Shown here: positions 15,045 through 21,745 of the stretch, piece after piece | How the letters are laid out: each line of letters starts with the position of its first letter | Position numbering within the stretch: position 1 is the first letter of the stretch | DNA from: SIAJ01 sp036266155 | Lineage (GTDB): Bacteria; Planctomycetota; Planctomycetia; Gemmatales; Gemmataceae | Assembly (NCBI GenBank): GCA_036266155.1 | Contig: DATANR010000201.1 | Location: 1-30,909 of the forward strand | Length of the DNA: 30,909 nt | Reading direction: 5' to 3' | Position numbers and translations under genes: made by a program | The notes under the pieces: generated by a model | What the model saw: the letters and a program-made list of their open reading frames with translations, nothing else | Told to the model about the DNA's origin: nothing | The model's database searches: none

Positions 15045-16100
15045 ATGACTCTCGATTTCCAATCCGCCGAGCGCTATTCCCGTCAAACCCGTGTGCCCGG
15101 CATCGGCAAGGCGGGCCAAGAACGCATCGCCAACTCGCGCGTCACCGTCTGCGGCTGCGGAGCGCTGGGCACGGTACTGGCCAACCATCTCGTGCGTTCC
15201 GGGGTCGGCTTCGTACGAATTGTCGACCGCGACTTCGTTGAGGTCAGCAACCTTCAGCGGCAGGTGCTCTTCGACGAAGCCGACGTGACCGGCAACATGC
15301 CGAAGGCCGTGGCGGCGGCGAACAAGTTGCGGGCAGTCAACTCGGCGATCACCATCGAATCGGTGGTCGCGGACATCGATCGCACGAACATACTCGAACT
15401 ATGCAAAGACGCGGATGTGATCCTCGACGGCACGGACAATTTTGAAGTCCGCTACACGATCAACGACGCGGCCGTGAAGCTTGGCAAACCGTGGATCTTC
15501 GGCGGCGCCGTCGGCACCGAAGGGCAGACGATGACGATCGTCCCCGGCGAAACGCCGTGCTTGCGCTGCGTGTTTGAAGCGTCCCCCGGCCCCGGCGACG
15601 TCGGTACCTGCGAGACAGCCGGCGTGCTTGGCCCCGCGGTAGCTGTCGTCGCAAGCTACCAGGCCGCGGAGGCTTTGAAATTGCTGGCCGGTAAGAAGGA
15701 GGCGATCAACCGCGAATTGCTGACATTTGACTTGTGGCTGAACACGAGCCGCCGCATCAAGATCGCTCGCCTGTTGGAAGCCCGCAACTGCCCGTGTTGC
15801 AAGCAGCGCAAATTCGAGTGGCTCGAAGGTGAACATGGTACGCAGACGACGAGCCTGTGCGGCCGCAACGCCGTGCAAGTGTCGCACCGCGTGTCGGGAC
15901 GACTCGGCCTCGAAGATCTGGCCAAGCAGCTTAGCGTGTCCGGCATGGTGAGCTTCAACAAGTTTCTGTTGAAGTTTCAATTGAAGGAAGCGGGCGCGGA
16001 CTACGAATTCACGGTCTTCCCGGACGGCCGGGCGATCATCAAGGGCACGGACGACACGGATAAGGCACGGACGTTGTATGCGAAGTACATTGGCCATTGA
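15045..16100 (+). CDS. ThiF/MoeB-family E1-like adenylyltransferase
   Basis: Activates the C-terminal glycine of a ubiquitin-like sulfur carrier by adenylation, ready for sulfur transfer. The 351-residue protein has the nucleotide loop VTVCGCGALG (33-42), the DRD...NLQRQ element (61-73), the LDGTDNFEVRY segment, and zinc cysteines Cys172/Cys175 (CLRC) and Cys249/Cys252 (CPCC). Cys189 in GDVGTCETAGVLGP is the likely thioester/persulfide cysteine. The last 80-90 residues form an extra domain ending FPDGRAIIKGTDD and YAKYIGH, with no rhodanese CxxGxR loop. Its client is most likely the CysO-like protein two genes upstream. The start ATG 15045 has no clear Shine-Dalgarno sequence; the desulfurase follows after 13 bases. 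Confidence 0.92.
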   Translation: MTLDFQSAERYSRQTRVPGIGKAGQERIANSRVTVCGCGALGTVLANHLVRSGVGFVRIVDRDFVEVSNLQRQVLFDEADVTGNMPKAVAAANKLRAVNSAITIESVVADIDRTNILELCKDADVILDGTDNFEVRYTINDAAVKLGKPWIFGGAVGTEGQTMTIVPGETPCLRCVFEASPGPGDVGTCETAGVLGPAVAVVASYQAAEALKLLAGKKEAINRELLTFDLWLNTSRRIKIARLLEARNCPCCKQRKFEWLEGEHGTQTTSLCGRNAVQVSHRVSGRLGLEDLAKQLSVSGMVSFNKFLLKFQLKEAGADYEFTVFPDGRAIIKGTDDTDKARTLYAKYIGH

Positions 16101-16113
16101 GCTGCGCTGAAAT

Positions 16114-17256
16114 ATGACCACCTACCTCGACAACGCCGCCACCTCGTTCCCCAAGCCGGAGGCCGTCTATCAAGCGATGGACCGCTTTGCCCGGTCGAGC
16201 TTGGCCAATCCGGGTCGGGCGGGGCACAAGATGGCGCTGGCGGCCGAGCATGCGCTCGATGATGGCCGACATCGACTCAATCGCTTCTTCAACGGCAAGG
16301 GACCGGAGCGCTTCGTCTTCACGCTGAATTGCACCGATGCGTTAAACATGGCCTTCAAGGGCGTGCTGCAAGCCGGCGATCACGTCATCACGAGCGATCT
16401 GGAACACAACTCGATCAGCCGACCGCTGCGGGCGATGGAGTTGGCCAACCACATCACGCTCACGCGCGTGAAGGCGGATGCGAGCGGGACGCTCGATCCG
16501 GAAGCGGTTCGCAGTGCCCTCACGCCGCAGACGCGGATGATCGCCCTCGGCCACGCCAGCAACGTGATCGGCACCGTGCAGCCGATTACCGAGATTGGCC
16601 GAATCGCTCGTGAACGCGAGGTGCTGTTCCTGGTCGATTGCGCTCAAACAGCCGGTGTCTTGCCAATCGACGTGCAGGCAATGAATATCGACCTGCTCGC
16701 GTTCCCCGGTCACAAAGGACTGATGGGCCCGACGGGGACGGGGGCGTTGTACGTGGCTCCGCGTGTGAAGATCACGGAATGGCGCGAAGGCGGCACCGGT
16801 GGCGACTCGTCGAGCGAGACGCAGCCGAAGGAGTTCCCGTATTTCCTCGAAGGCGGCACGCCCAACGTGCTCGGCGTCGCGGGTCTATCGGCGGGGATCA
16901 AATGGGTCGAGTCGGAAGGCATCGACAAGATTCACAAGCACGAGGTCGGATTGGTTGAACGGTTATGGTCGAAGCTCGATGAGATCGGCGGCCTAGATGT
17001 GTTCGGCCACCGCGACACGAGCCGGCACGTCGGCACGTTGAGCTTCCGGAGCGAAGCCCTGGCCGCGTCGGACATCGGCGGCATCCTGGACCAGGCCTTC
17101 GACATCGCGATTCGGCCGGGCTTGCATTGTGCACCGTACACGCACAAGGCGCTCGGCACATTTCCAGATGGTACGGTGCGGGTGAGCCCGGGGCCCTTTA
17201 ACACAGAAGCGGACATCGACGTGTTCGTCAATGCACTGCACGAAATCTTATCTTGA
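16114..17256 (+). CDS. Cysteine desulfurase (class V aminotransferase fold)
   Basis: PLP enzyme that takes sulfur from cysteine, leaving a persulfide on its own Cys and releasing alanine. The 380-residue protein has the family start YLDNAATSFPKPEAV, His98 in DLEHNSISRP, Asp175 in LVDCAQTAG, the PLP lysine Lys201 in FPGHKGLMGPTGTG, and the active Cys339 in RPGLHCAPYTH. The Cys lies in the compact RxGxHC setting of SufS-like (group II) enzymes, not in a long loop as in IscS. No suf or isc partner genes are adjacent. As the last gene of the operon, it probably supplies persulfide to the E1/carrier pair. It is followed by a long palindrome shared with the convergent purH. Confidence 0.9.
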   Translation: MTTYLDNAATSFPKPEAVYQAMDRFARSSLANPGRAGHKMALAAEHALDDGRHRLNRFFNGKGPERFVFTLNCTDALNMAFKGVLQAGDHVITSDLEHNSISRPLRAMELANHITLTRVKADASGTLDPEAVRSALTPQTRMIALGHASNVIGTVQPITEIGRIAREREVLFLVDCAQTAGVLPIDVQAMNIDLLAFPGHKGLMGPTGTGALYVAPRVKITEWREGGTGGDSSSETQPKEFPYFLEGGTPNVLGVAGLSAGIKWVESEGIDKIHKHEVGLVERLWSKLDEIGGLDVFGHRDTSRHVGTLSFRSEALAASDIGGILDQAFDIAIRPGLHCAPYTHKALGTFPDGTVRVSPGPFNTEADIDVFVNALHEILS

Positions 17257-17276
17257 ACTTTGGTGAGGAACGCACA

Positions 17277-17320
17277 CCGTTTAGCGGGCGTCCCGACGGG
17301 ACGCCCGCTAAACGGTTTAT
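17277..17320. terminator. Perfect 39-bp palindrome, two-way terminator
   Basis: CCGTTTAGCGGGCGTCCCG (17277-17295) and its exact reverse complement (17297-17315) are separated by one base. On the + strand the stem is followed by TTTAT. It lies 20 bases past the desulfurase stop and 12 bases before the purH stop on the other strand, so it can end both transcripts. Confidence 0.75.
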
Positions 17321-17327
17321 CATTCGA

Positions 17328-18911
17328 TCAATGTCGAAAATGGCGGACGCCCGTGAAATACATGGCGATTCCATGTTCGTCGCACGCCGCAATCGAGTCG
17401 GCGTCCTTTTGCGAACCGCCCGGCTGAACGATTGCCGTCACGCCCGCCGCGGCGGCTGCATCGACGTTGTCGCGGAACGGGAAGAACGCATCTGACGCAA
17501 GCACTGAACTCTTCACGCGTTCCCCGGCCTTGCGAATCGCGATCTGCACCGAATCGACTCGGCTCATCTGCCCGGCGCCCACGCCAACCACATGTGTGCC
17601 GTTCGCCAAGACGATTGCGTTACTCTTCACGTGCTTGCACACGAGCCACGCAAACCAGAGCGCGTTGCGCTCGACATCGGTCGGCTGACGTTTGGTGACG
17701 ACTTTCCAGTTCGCCACATTGTCGGCACCCACGTCGCGAGCTTGCACAAGTAAGCCACCGTCGACACGCCGATATTCCAAACCCTGCGGCGGTTTGGCCA
17801 TCGAACCAAGTCGAACCAGCCGAACGTTCTTCTTCCAGGCCTTGAGAAGCTGCAAGGCATCACTGAGAAATGTGGGAGCGATGATGCACTCGACAAAGCG
17901 CTCGCCGGTCATGATCGCCTGAGCCGTTTCCAGGTCGACGTTCTTGTTCAATGCCACGATGCCGCCAAAGGCGGATTGCGGGTCGCCTTCCCATGCGAGT
18001 TGGAAGGCCTCGGCAAGGGTCCGGGCCGTCGCGGCCCCGCACGGGTTGTTGTGCTTGACGACCACCGCGGCGGGGGCGCTGAACTCACGCACGAGGTTGA
18101 CCGCCGCGTCGAGATCAAGCAAATTGTTGTAGCTCAACTCCTTGCCATGCAATTGGCCCGCACGCGACATCCCGCCACGAGTATTGAGGTCGCGATCGCC
18201 ATAGAATGCGGCCTCTTGATGAGGGTTTTCCCCGTAGCGCAGTTGCTGCTCACGAACAAAGCGGAGGTTGAGAATCTTTGGAAAATTCGTGCGTTTCTTC
18301 TCGTCCTCGGCGCTTTGGTCTTCGGCAAAATACTGCACAATCGCGTTGTCGTAACGTGCGATCATTTCCCATGCGGCAGACGCCAACTCGCGGCGCATTT
18401 CCAATGTGGTTTGACCACCGTGTTGTCCAATCCCTTCGAGGCAATCTTCGTACCCAGTCGGATCGACAATCACCGTGACCGCAGAGAAATTCTTCGCTGC
18501 CGCCCGCACCATGGTCGGACCGCCGATATCAATGTTCGCGATCGCCTCAGCTTCGGTTGCGCCCGGCTTCGCGACCGTTTGCTCGAACGGGTACAGATTG
18601 CACACGACTAAGTCGATTTCGAGCAGATTGTGCTCGACGAGCGTTGCCATGTGCTCCGGTTTGTCGCGTTTGGCGAGCAGGCCGGCGAAGATGGCGGGGT
18701 GCAGCGTCTTCACGCGGCCATCGAGGATCTCGGGGAAGCCGGTCAACTCGGCCACGTCCTTCACGGGGAGTCCGGCGTCGGCGAGCGCCCTCTTGGTGCC
18801 GCCGGTCGCGATCAATTCGACGCCGTATTTCGTGTGCAATTCACGGGCAAAGTCGACGAGGCCGGTCTTGTCGGAGACGCTGAATAAAGCTCGGCGGATC
18901 GGTCGAAGCAT
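17328..18911 (-). CDS. purH: Bifunctional AICAR formyltransferase/IMP cyclohydrolase (PurH)
   Basis: Carries out the last two steps of IMP synthesis: formylation of AICAR with 10-formyl-THF, then ring closure. The 527-residue length is normal. The N-terminal cyclohydrolase part (about 1-200) shows ALFSVSDKTGLVDFA, ATGGTKRAL, GRVKTLHPAIF and NLYPFEQTV. The C-terminal transformylase part shows LRYGENPHQEAA, LSYNNLLDLDAA, the catalytic VVKHNNPCGAA (Lys286, His287), SAFGGIVALN and SDAFFPFRDNVD. The start is ATG 18911; an open frame extends upstream only through a CTTGAAA repeat, so it was not used. tilS lies just upstream on the same strand (gap of 59 bases). Confidence 0.96.
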   Translation of the reverse strand: MLRPIRRALFSVSDKTGLVDFARELHTKYGVELIATGGTKRALADAGLPVKDVAELTGFPEILDGRVKTLHPAIFAGLLAKRDKPEHMATLVEHNLLEIDLVVCNLYPFEQTVAKPGATEAEAIANIDIGGPTMVRAAAKNFSAVTVIVDPTGYEDCLEGIGQHGGQTTLEMRRELASAAWEMIARYDNAIVQYFAEDQSAEDEKKRTNFPKILNLRFVREQQLRYGENPHQEAAFYGDRDLNTRGGMSRAGQLHGKELSYNNLLDLDAAVNLVREFSAPAAVVVKHNNPCGAATARTLAEAFQLAWEGDPQSAFGGIVALNKNVDLETAQAIMTGERFVECIIAPTFLSDALQLLKAWKKNVRLVRLGSMAKPPQGLEYRRVDGGLLVQARDVGADNVANWKVVTKRQPTDVERNALWFAWLVCKHVKSNAIVLANGTHVVGVGAGQMSRVDSVQIAIRKAGERVKSSVLASDAFFPFRDNVDAAAAAGVTAIVQPGGSQKDADSIAACDEHGIAMYFTGVRHFRH

Positions 18912-18916
18912 GGAAG

Positions 18917-18944
18917 TTTCAAGTTTCAAGTGGCAGGTTTCAAG
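18917..18944. repeat. Three TTTCAAG (CTTGAAA) units before purH
   Basis: TTTCAAG occurs at 18917-18923, 18924-18930 and 18938-18944, in the 5' region of purH, where it reads CTTGAAA on the coding strand. Similar CTTGAAA runs are, from memory, common intergenic repeats in planctomycetes. No regulator is suggested. Confidence 0.5.
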
Positions 18945-18970
18945 TCGGCAGGATTGATATACGAAGCTCG

Positions 18971-19966
18971 TCACGCCGCGGGGCCAATCCGGACGACGCG
19001 GGCGGCGCCGACAATGCGAATGCGATCGGGCAGGTCGCAAGCGGGGACGCGTCCGACGGCGACGTCGGCGGCACGTTGCCAGTGGGCGTGCGTCATGCCA
19101 TTTCGCGACCAGCCTTCGCGTTGCCAGATGACGTGCAGCACCTCACGCAGCAATTGAGTGGGAACGCCTTGGATTGCCGCCTTGTCAAGCACGACGGTTG
19201 AATCGGCTCGCGGGCGTTCCGCCAATCGCAGTAGTTCAATCGCTTTGCTTTCAATTTCCGCGAACATCTCGTTCGCTTGCGGCGCCGTCCGTGCGAGCGC
19301 GTCCTCGATCGTGGGATTGAAAGTTCGCAGCATCGGTAGCAACTCGTGCCGGATGCGGTTGCGCGTGAAAGCCGTATCGGCATTGGTCGCGTCCTCGCGC
19401 CACGGCTGATCAATCGAGCGCAGGTATGCGATCACCTCCGCCCGCGATACCGTTAACAAGGGGCGGATGAGTCGGACGCCGGGTGCGAGTTCGCGGCTCG
19501 CAGCGATGCCACGCAGGCCGCGGAGGCCAGTGCCGCGGATCAGGCGGTGCAGGACCGTCTCAGCTTGATCGTCGCGCGTGTGGCCGGTTGCAATCAACTG
19601 TGCGCCGCGTTGCTGAGCGACTTTCGCAAGGAAGTCGTAGCGCGTCTGCCGGGCCTTGGCTTCGAGATTGGCCCGGGCTGCGGCCGCAGCGACGTCGATC
19701 CGCTCGATAAAATGCGGCAGTTCCGGCAGCAGACCGGCGACGAACGCCGCGTCCGCATCGCTATCCGCGCCGCGGAGTTGGTGATTCAGGTGCGCCACGA
19801 CAAGTTCGCCCGGCGGGGTAGACTCGGCAAGCGCGCGGAGCATGGCGACGCTGTCAGCCCCGCCGGAAACGGCCACGACGATCGGGCCGGGCGCATTTTC
19901 CCTCAGCCGATCCAGGTTATCATGGATGGTGGCGGCGAATTCGGACATCGGGTCGCGGTGACCCAT
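18971..19966 (-). CDS. tilS: tRNA(Ile)-lysidine synthase (TilS)
   Basis: Uses ATP to attach lysine to C34 of the CAU-anticodon tRNA(Ile), so that it decodes AUA. The 331-residue protein has the PP-loop VAVSGGADSVAML (SGGADS at 34-39), then AHLNHQLRGADSDADA, ATGHTRDDQAETVLHRLIRGTG, and IRPLLTVSRAEV. The closing RNRIRHELLPML is the usual TilS signature. The length matches the short form without the full C-terminal domain of the E. coli enzyme. ATG 19966 has AAGG 7 bases upstream and is preferred; ATG 19948 would shorten it by 6 residues. It lies upstream of purH on the same strand and diverges from the DUF2752 gene across 35 bases. Confidence 0.93.
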   Translation of the reverse strand: MGHRDPMSEFAATIHDNLDRLRENAPGPIVVAVSGGADSVAMLRALAESTPPGELVVAHLNHQLRGADSDADAAFVAGLLPELPHFIERIDVAAAAARANLEAKARQTRYDFLAKVAQQRGAQLIATGHTRDDQAETVLHRLIRGTGLRGLRGIAASRELAPGVRLIRPLLTVSRAEVIAYLRSIDQPWREDATNADTAFTRNRIRHELLPMLRTFNPTIEDALARTAPQANEMFAEIESKAIELLRLAERPRADSTVVLDKAAIQGVPTQLLREVLHVIWQREGWSRNGMTHAHWQRAADVAVGRVPACDLPDRIRIVGAARVVRIGPAA

Positions 19967-20001
19967 GAACAGACCTTGAATTGAACGCGCGAGGCGGTTA
20001 C

Positions 20002-20487
20002 ATGGCCCCCACGGAACAAAGTATGGACGGACGGCGCATTCCCGGTCGGCGGGCCAACTGGTGGGTGCGCGGCGGCCTCATCGCCATGGCTGCCAGCATG
20101 GCGTTCGTGTTCTTCCTGGCCACGCGCGTGCAGCCGTATTTCGACGACGGCACGCCCATGCGGCAGGCGTCGCACCGTTCGTTGGGTTTGCCGTCGTGTC
20201 GCTTCCAGGAGATGACCGACCTGCCCTGCCCGTCGTGCGGAATGACGACGAGCTTCGCCCTATTGGTTCGCGGCGACATTTGGAGTTCGATGCGGGCGAA
20301 CTGGGTGGGGACGGGCCTCGCGGTGTTTTGCATGCTGTTCATTCCGTGGAGCATCGCGTCGGTCTTTTTCGGCCGGTTTGTCTGGGTGCGGAACGTGGAG
20401 GGGGTGCTGGCCGTCCTGGTCGGCGTATTCACGGTCCTCATGATGGGTCGATGGGTGATTATCTTGCTGTTGCGGGCGGTGGATTGA
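20002..20487 (+). CDS. DUF2752 membrane protein
   Basis: Small membrane protein of unknown function. The 161-residue protein has about three hydrophobic helices (about 22-40, 100-122 and 134-158) and the DUF2752 signature LPCPSCGMTTSFALL, with Cys76 and Cys79. A further Cys66 lies just before it. In this family the CPxCGxT motif sits at the membrane edge and its role is not known. The start is ATG 20002, with GAGG 8 bases upstream. The next gene on the strand, a lipoprotein-like protein, follows after 29 bases and is probably co-transcribed. Confidence 0.8.
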   Translation: MAPTEQSMDGRRIPGRRANWWVRGGLIAMAASMAFVFFLATRVQPYFDDGTPMRQASHRSLGLPSCRFQEMTDLPCPSCGMTTSFALLVRGDIWSSMRANWVGTGLAVFCMLFIPWSIASVFFGRFVWVRNVEGVLAVLVGVFTVLMMGRWVIILLLRAVD

Positions 20488-20516
20488 CAGTCGGGGGTTC
20501 CCAAGGAGGGGAAGTC

Positions 20517-21203
20517 ATGAAGCGATATTCGCGGCGAACCATGTTGTTTGGTATGGGCCTGGCCGCCACCGGGCTCGGTTGTGGCGGGGCCAATCCATTC
20601 CTCCTCATTCCGACGCTGTTCAGCGGCGGGCAAGCCAAGACCCCCGCCGAGTTTCCGCTCACCGTGCCAGCGAAGAAATCCGAAGCCAAGGTGGTTGTCC
20701 TCGTCTCGGCCAAGATGGGCCTGTCGCCCGACCTGGCCGGCGTCGATCGCATGTTGAATGCCGAACTCGTCCGTATTCTCGATGCCCACATCAAGGAAAA
20801 CGAACAGAAGGTCCAGGTTCTCAAGACGCAAGTTCTCGACAACTACAAGTCCGAAAACCCCAATTGGCGCACGGCCAGCCCGCAGGAAATCGGCAAGGAA
20901 TTCATGGCCGACTACGTGATTGACGTCGAGGTCCGGCAAATGGATCTCTACAAGCCGGGTTCACGCGGCCAATGGCTTCAGGGGCGCGCTGCCGTGACGG
21001 TCAGCGCCTACGACTTGTCCAAGCAAGTCAGGGACGCCAAATACGTCCAAGATTTTTCAATCGACTATCCGCGCGACCACGAGATCGAGAACGACTCGCC
21101 GGCCGTGCTGTCCGACTTCCGCATGAAGTTCATCCGCCGCATCGCGTCCGACATCGCAATGAAATTCACGGACACGACACAAAAGGTCCACGACATGAAT
21201 TGA
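20517..21203 (+). CDS. Predicted exported lipoprotein, unknown function
   Basis: I do not recognise a named family. The 228-residue protein starts with a signal carrying a twin-arginine-like SRRTMLFG (5-12), a short hydrophobic stretch and a Cys at 22 (ATGLGCGG). It therefore looks like a Tat-exported lipoprotein, although position -3 is Gly and not the usual Leu. The mature part is mixed alpha/beta and hydrophilic, with segments AKVVVLVSAKMG, ADYVIDVEVRQMDLY and RAAVTVSAYDLS. These resemble lipoproteins that sense or bind at the envelope, but I assign no role. A strong Shine-Dalgarno sequence AAGGAGG lies 7 bases before ATG 20517. It probably shares a transcript with the DUF2752 gene. Confidence 0.75.
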   Translation: MKRYSRRTMLFGMGLAATGLGCGGANPFLLIPTLFSGGQAKTPAEFPLTVPAKKSEAKVVVLVSAKMGLSPDLAGVDRMLNAELVRILDAHIKENEQKVQVLKTQVLDNYKSENPNWRTASPQEIGKEFMADYVIDVEVRQMDLYKPGSRGQWLQGRAAVTVSAYDLSKQVRDAKYVQDFSIDYPRDHEIENDSPAVLSDFRMKFIRRIASDIAMKFTDTTQKVHDMN

Positions 21204-21222
21204 GAAGAGTTCTCGTGGATCG

Positions 21223-21251
21223 CGTCGTTGGAGACCCAAGCTCTAACGACG
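21223..21251. terminator. Hairpin between convergent genes
   Basis: CGTCGTTGGAG (21223-21233) pairs with CTCTAACGACG (21241-21251) over 11 bp with one G.T wobble and a 7-base loop. It lies 19 bases past the lipoprotein stop and 20 bases before the stop of the convergent gene. No long T-run follows, so it is only a likely terminator. Confidence 0.45.
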
Positions 21252-21271
21252 TCGACCGTAAATGTGCGCAT

Positions 21272-21745
21272 CTATTTTGCGGCGTCGACGCGTTCGAGTC
21301 GCCAATTGCCTTCGCTTTGCTTCGTCAACCGATACGCGGACGGATTCAACCGATAGGTGACGAGATACTCGGTGTCCGACTTCTTTTCCAGAATCGTCCA
21401 GATACCTTGATTGATCGAGATCTTTTGCTCCGGAGCCCATTCCCACGGCAACACCTCGGTCGCCAGGCCGTGGCCGTTCTCGACGAGGTCGTACCACGGC
21501 TCGCCAAAGTTCTCCGGCGGCGGCGCATCGAGCGGTTCCTTACCGCCGAGCATGCGGCGCAGCAGATGGCTATGGAAAATGTCGCCTTCCATTGCCGGAA
21601 GGAAGTTCGGAATGGGGTGCCCGTTGTCGGCGCGGATTTGGAACCAGCGCAGGAAGCACATGATCCCGCGCCACGCCTCCGTCTGATCGCCGCGACTGAA
21701 CTCGTTGAGCCAGCTTTGCCACTCGTCGCTCGTCCGTCGGTTCAT
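21272..21745 (-). CDS. 157-residue protein of unknown function coupled to recD2
   Basis: I do not recognise this family. The soluble 157-residue protein has a Trp-rich N-terminal helical part (DEWQSWLNEFSRGD, AWRGIMCFLRWFQIRAD). A middle segment includes HSHLLRRMLGGKE and ENFGEPWYDLVENG, and the C-terminal strands SINQGIWTILEKK, EYLVTYRLNPSAYRL and NWRLERVDAAK look like a small beta sheet. Its ATG overlaps the recD2 stop by 4 bases (ATGA, 21742-21745), so it is likely made by coupled translation. That overlap is the only link to DNA repair and does not fix a function. Confidence 0.7.
   Translation of the reverse strand: MNRRTSDEWQSWLNEFSRGDQTEAWRGIMCFLRWFQIRADNGHPIPNFLPAMEGDIFHSHLLRRMLGGKEPLDAPPPENFGEPWYDLVENGHGLATEVLPWEWAPEQKISINQGIWTILEKKSDTEYLVTYRLNPSAYRLTKQSEGNWRLERVDAAK

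Noticed and set aside
16114..17256. Desulfurase as part of an Fe-S (suf/isc) operon
   Set aside because: No sufB, sufC, sufD, iscU or iscA is adjacent; the sulfur-carrier genes are the only co-directional neighbours.
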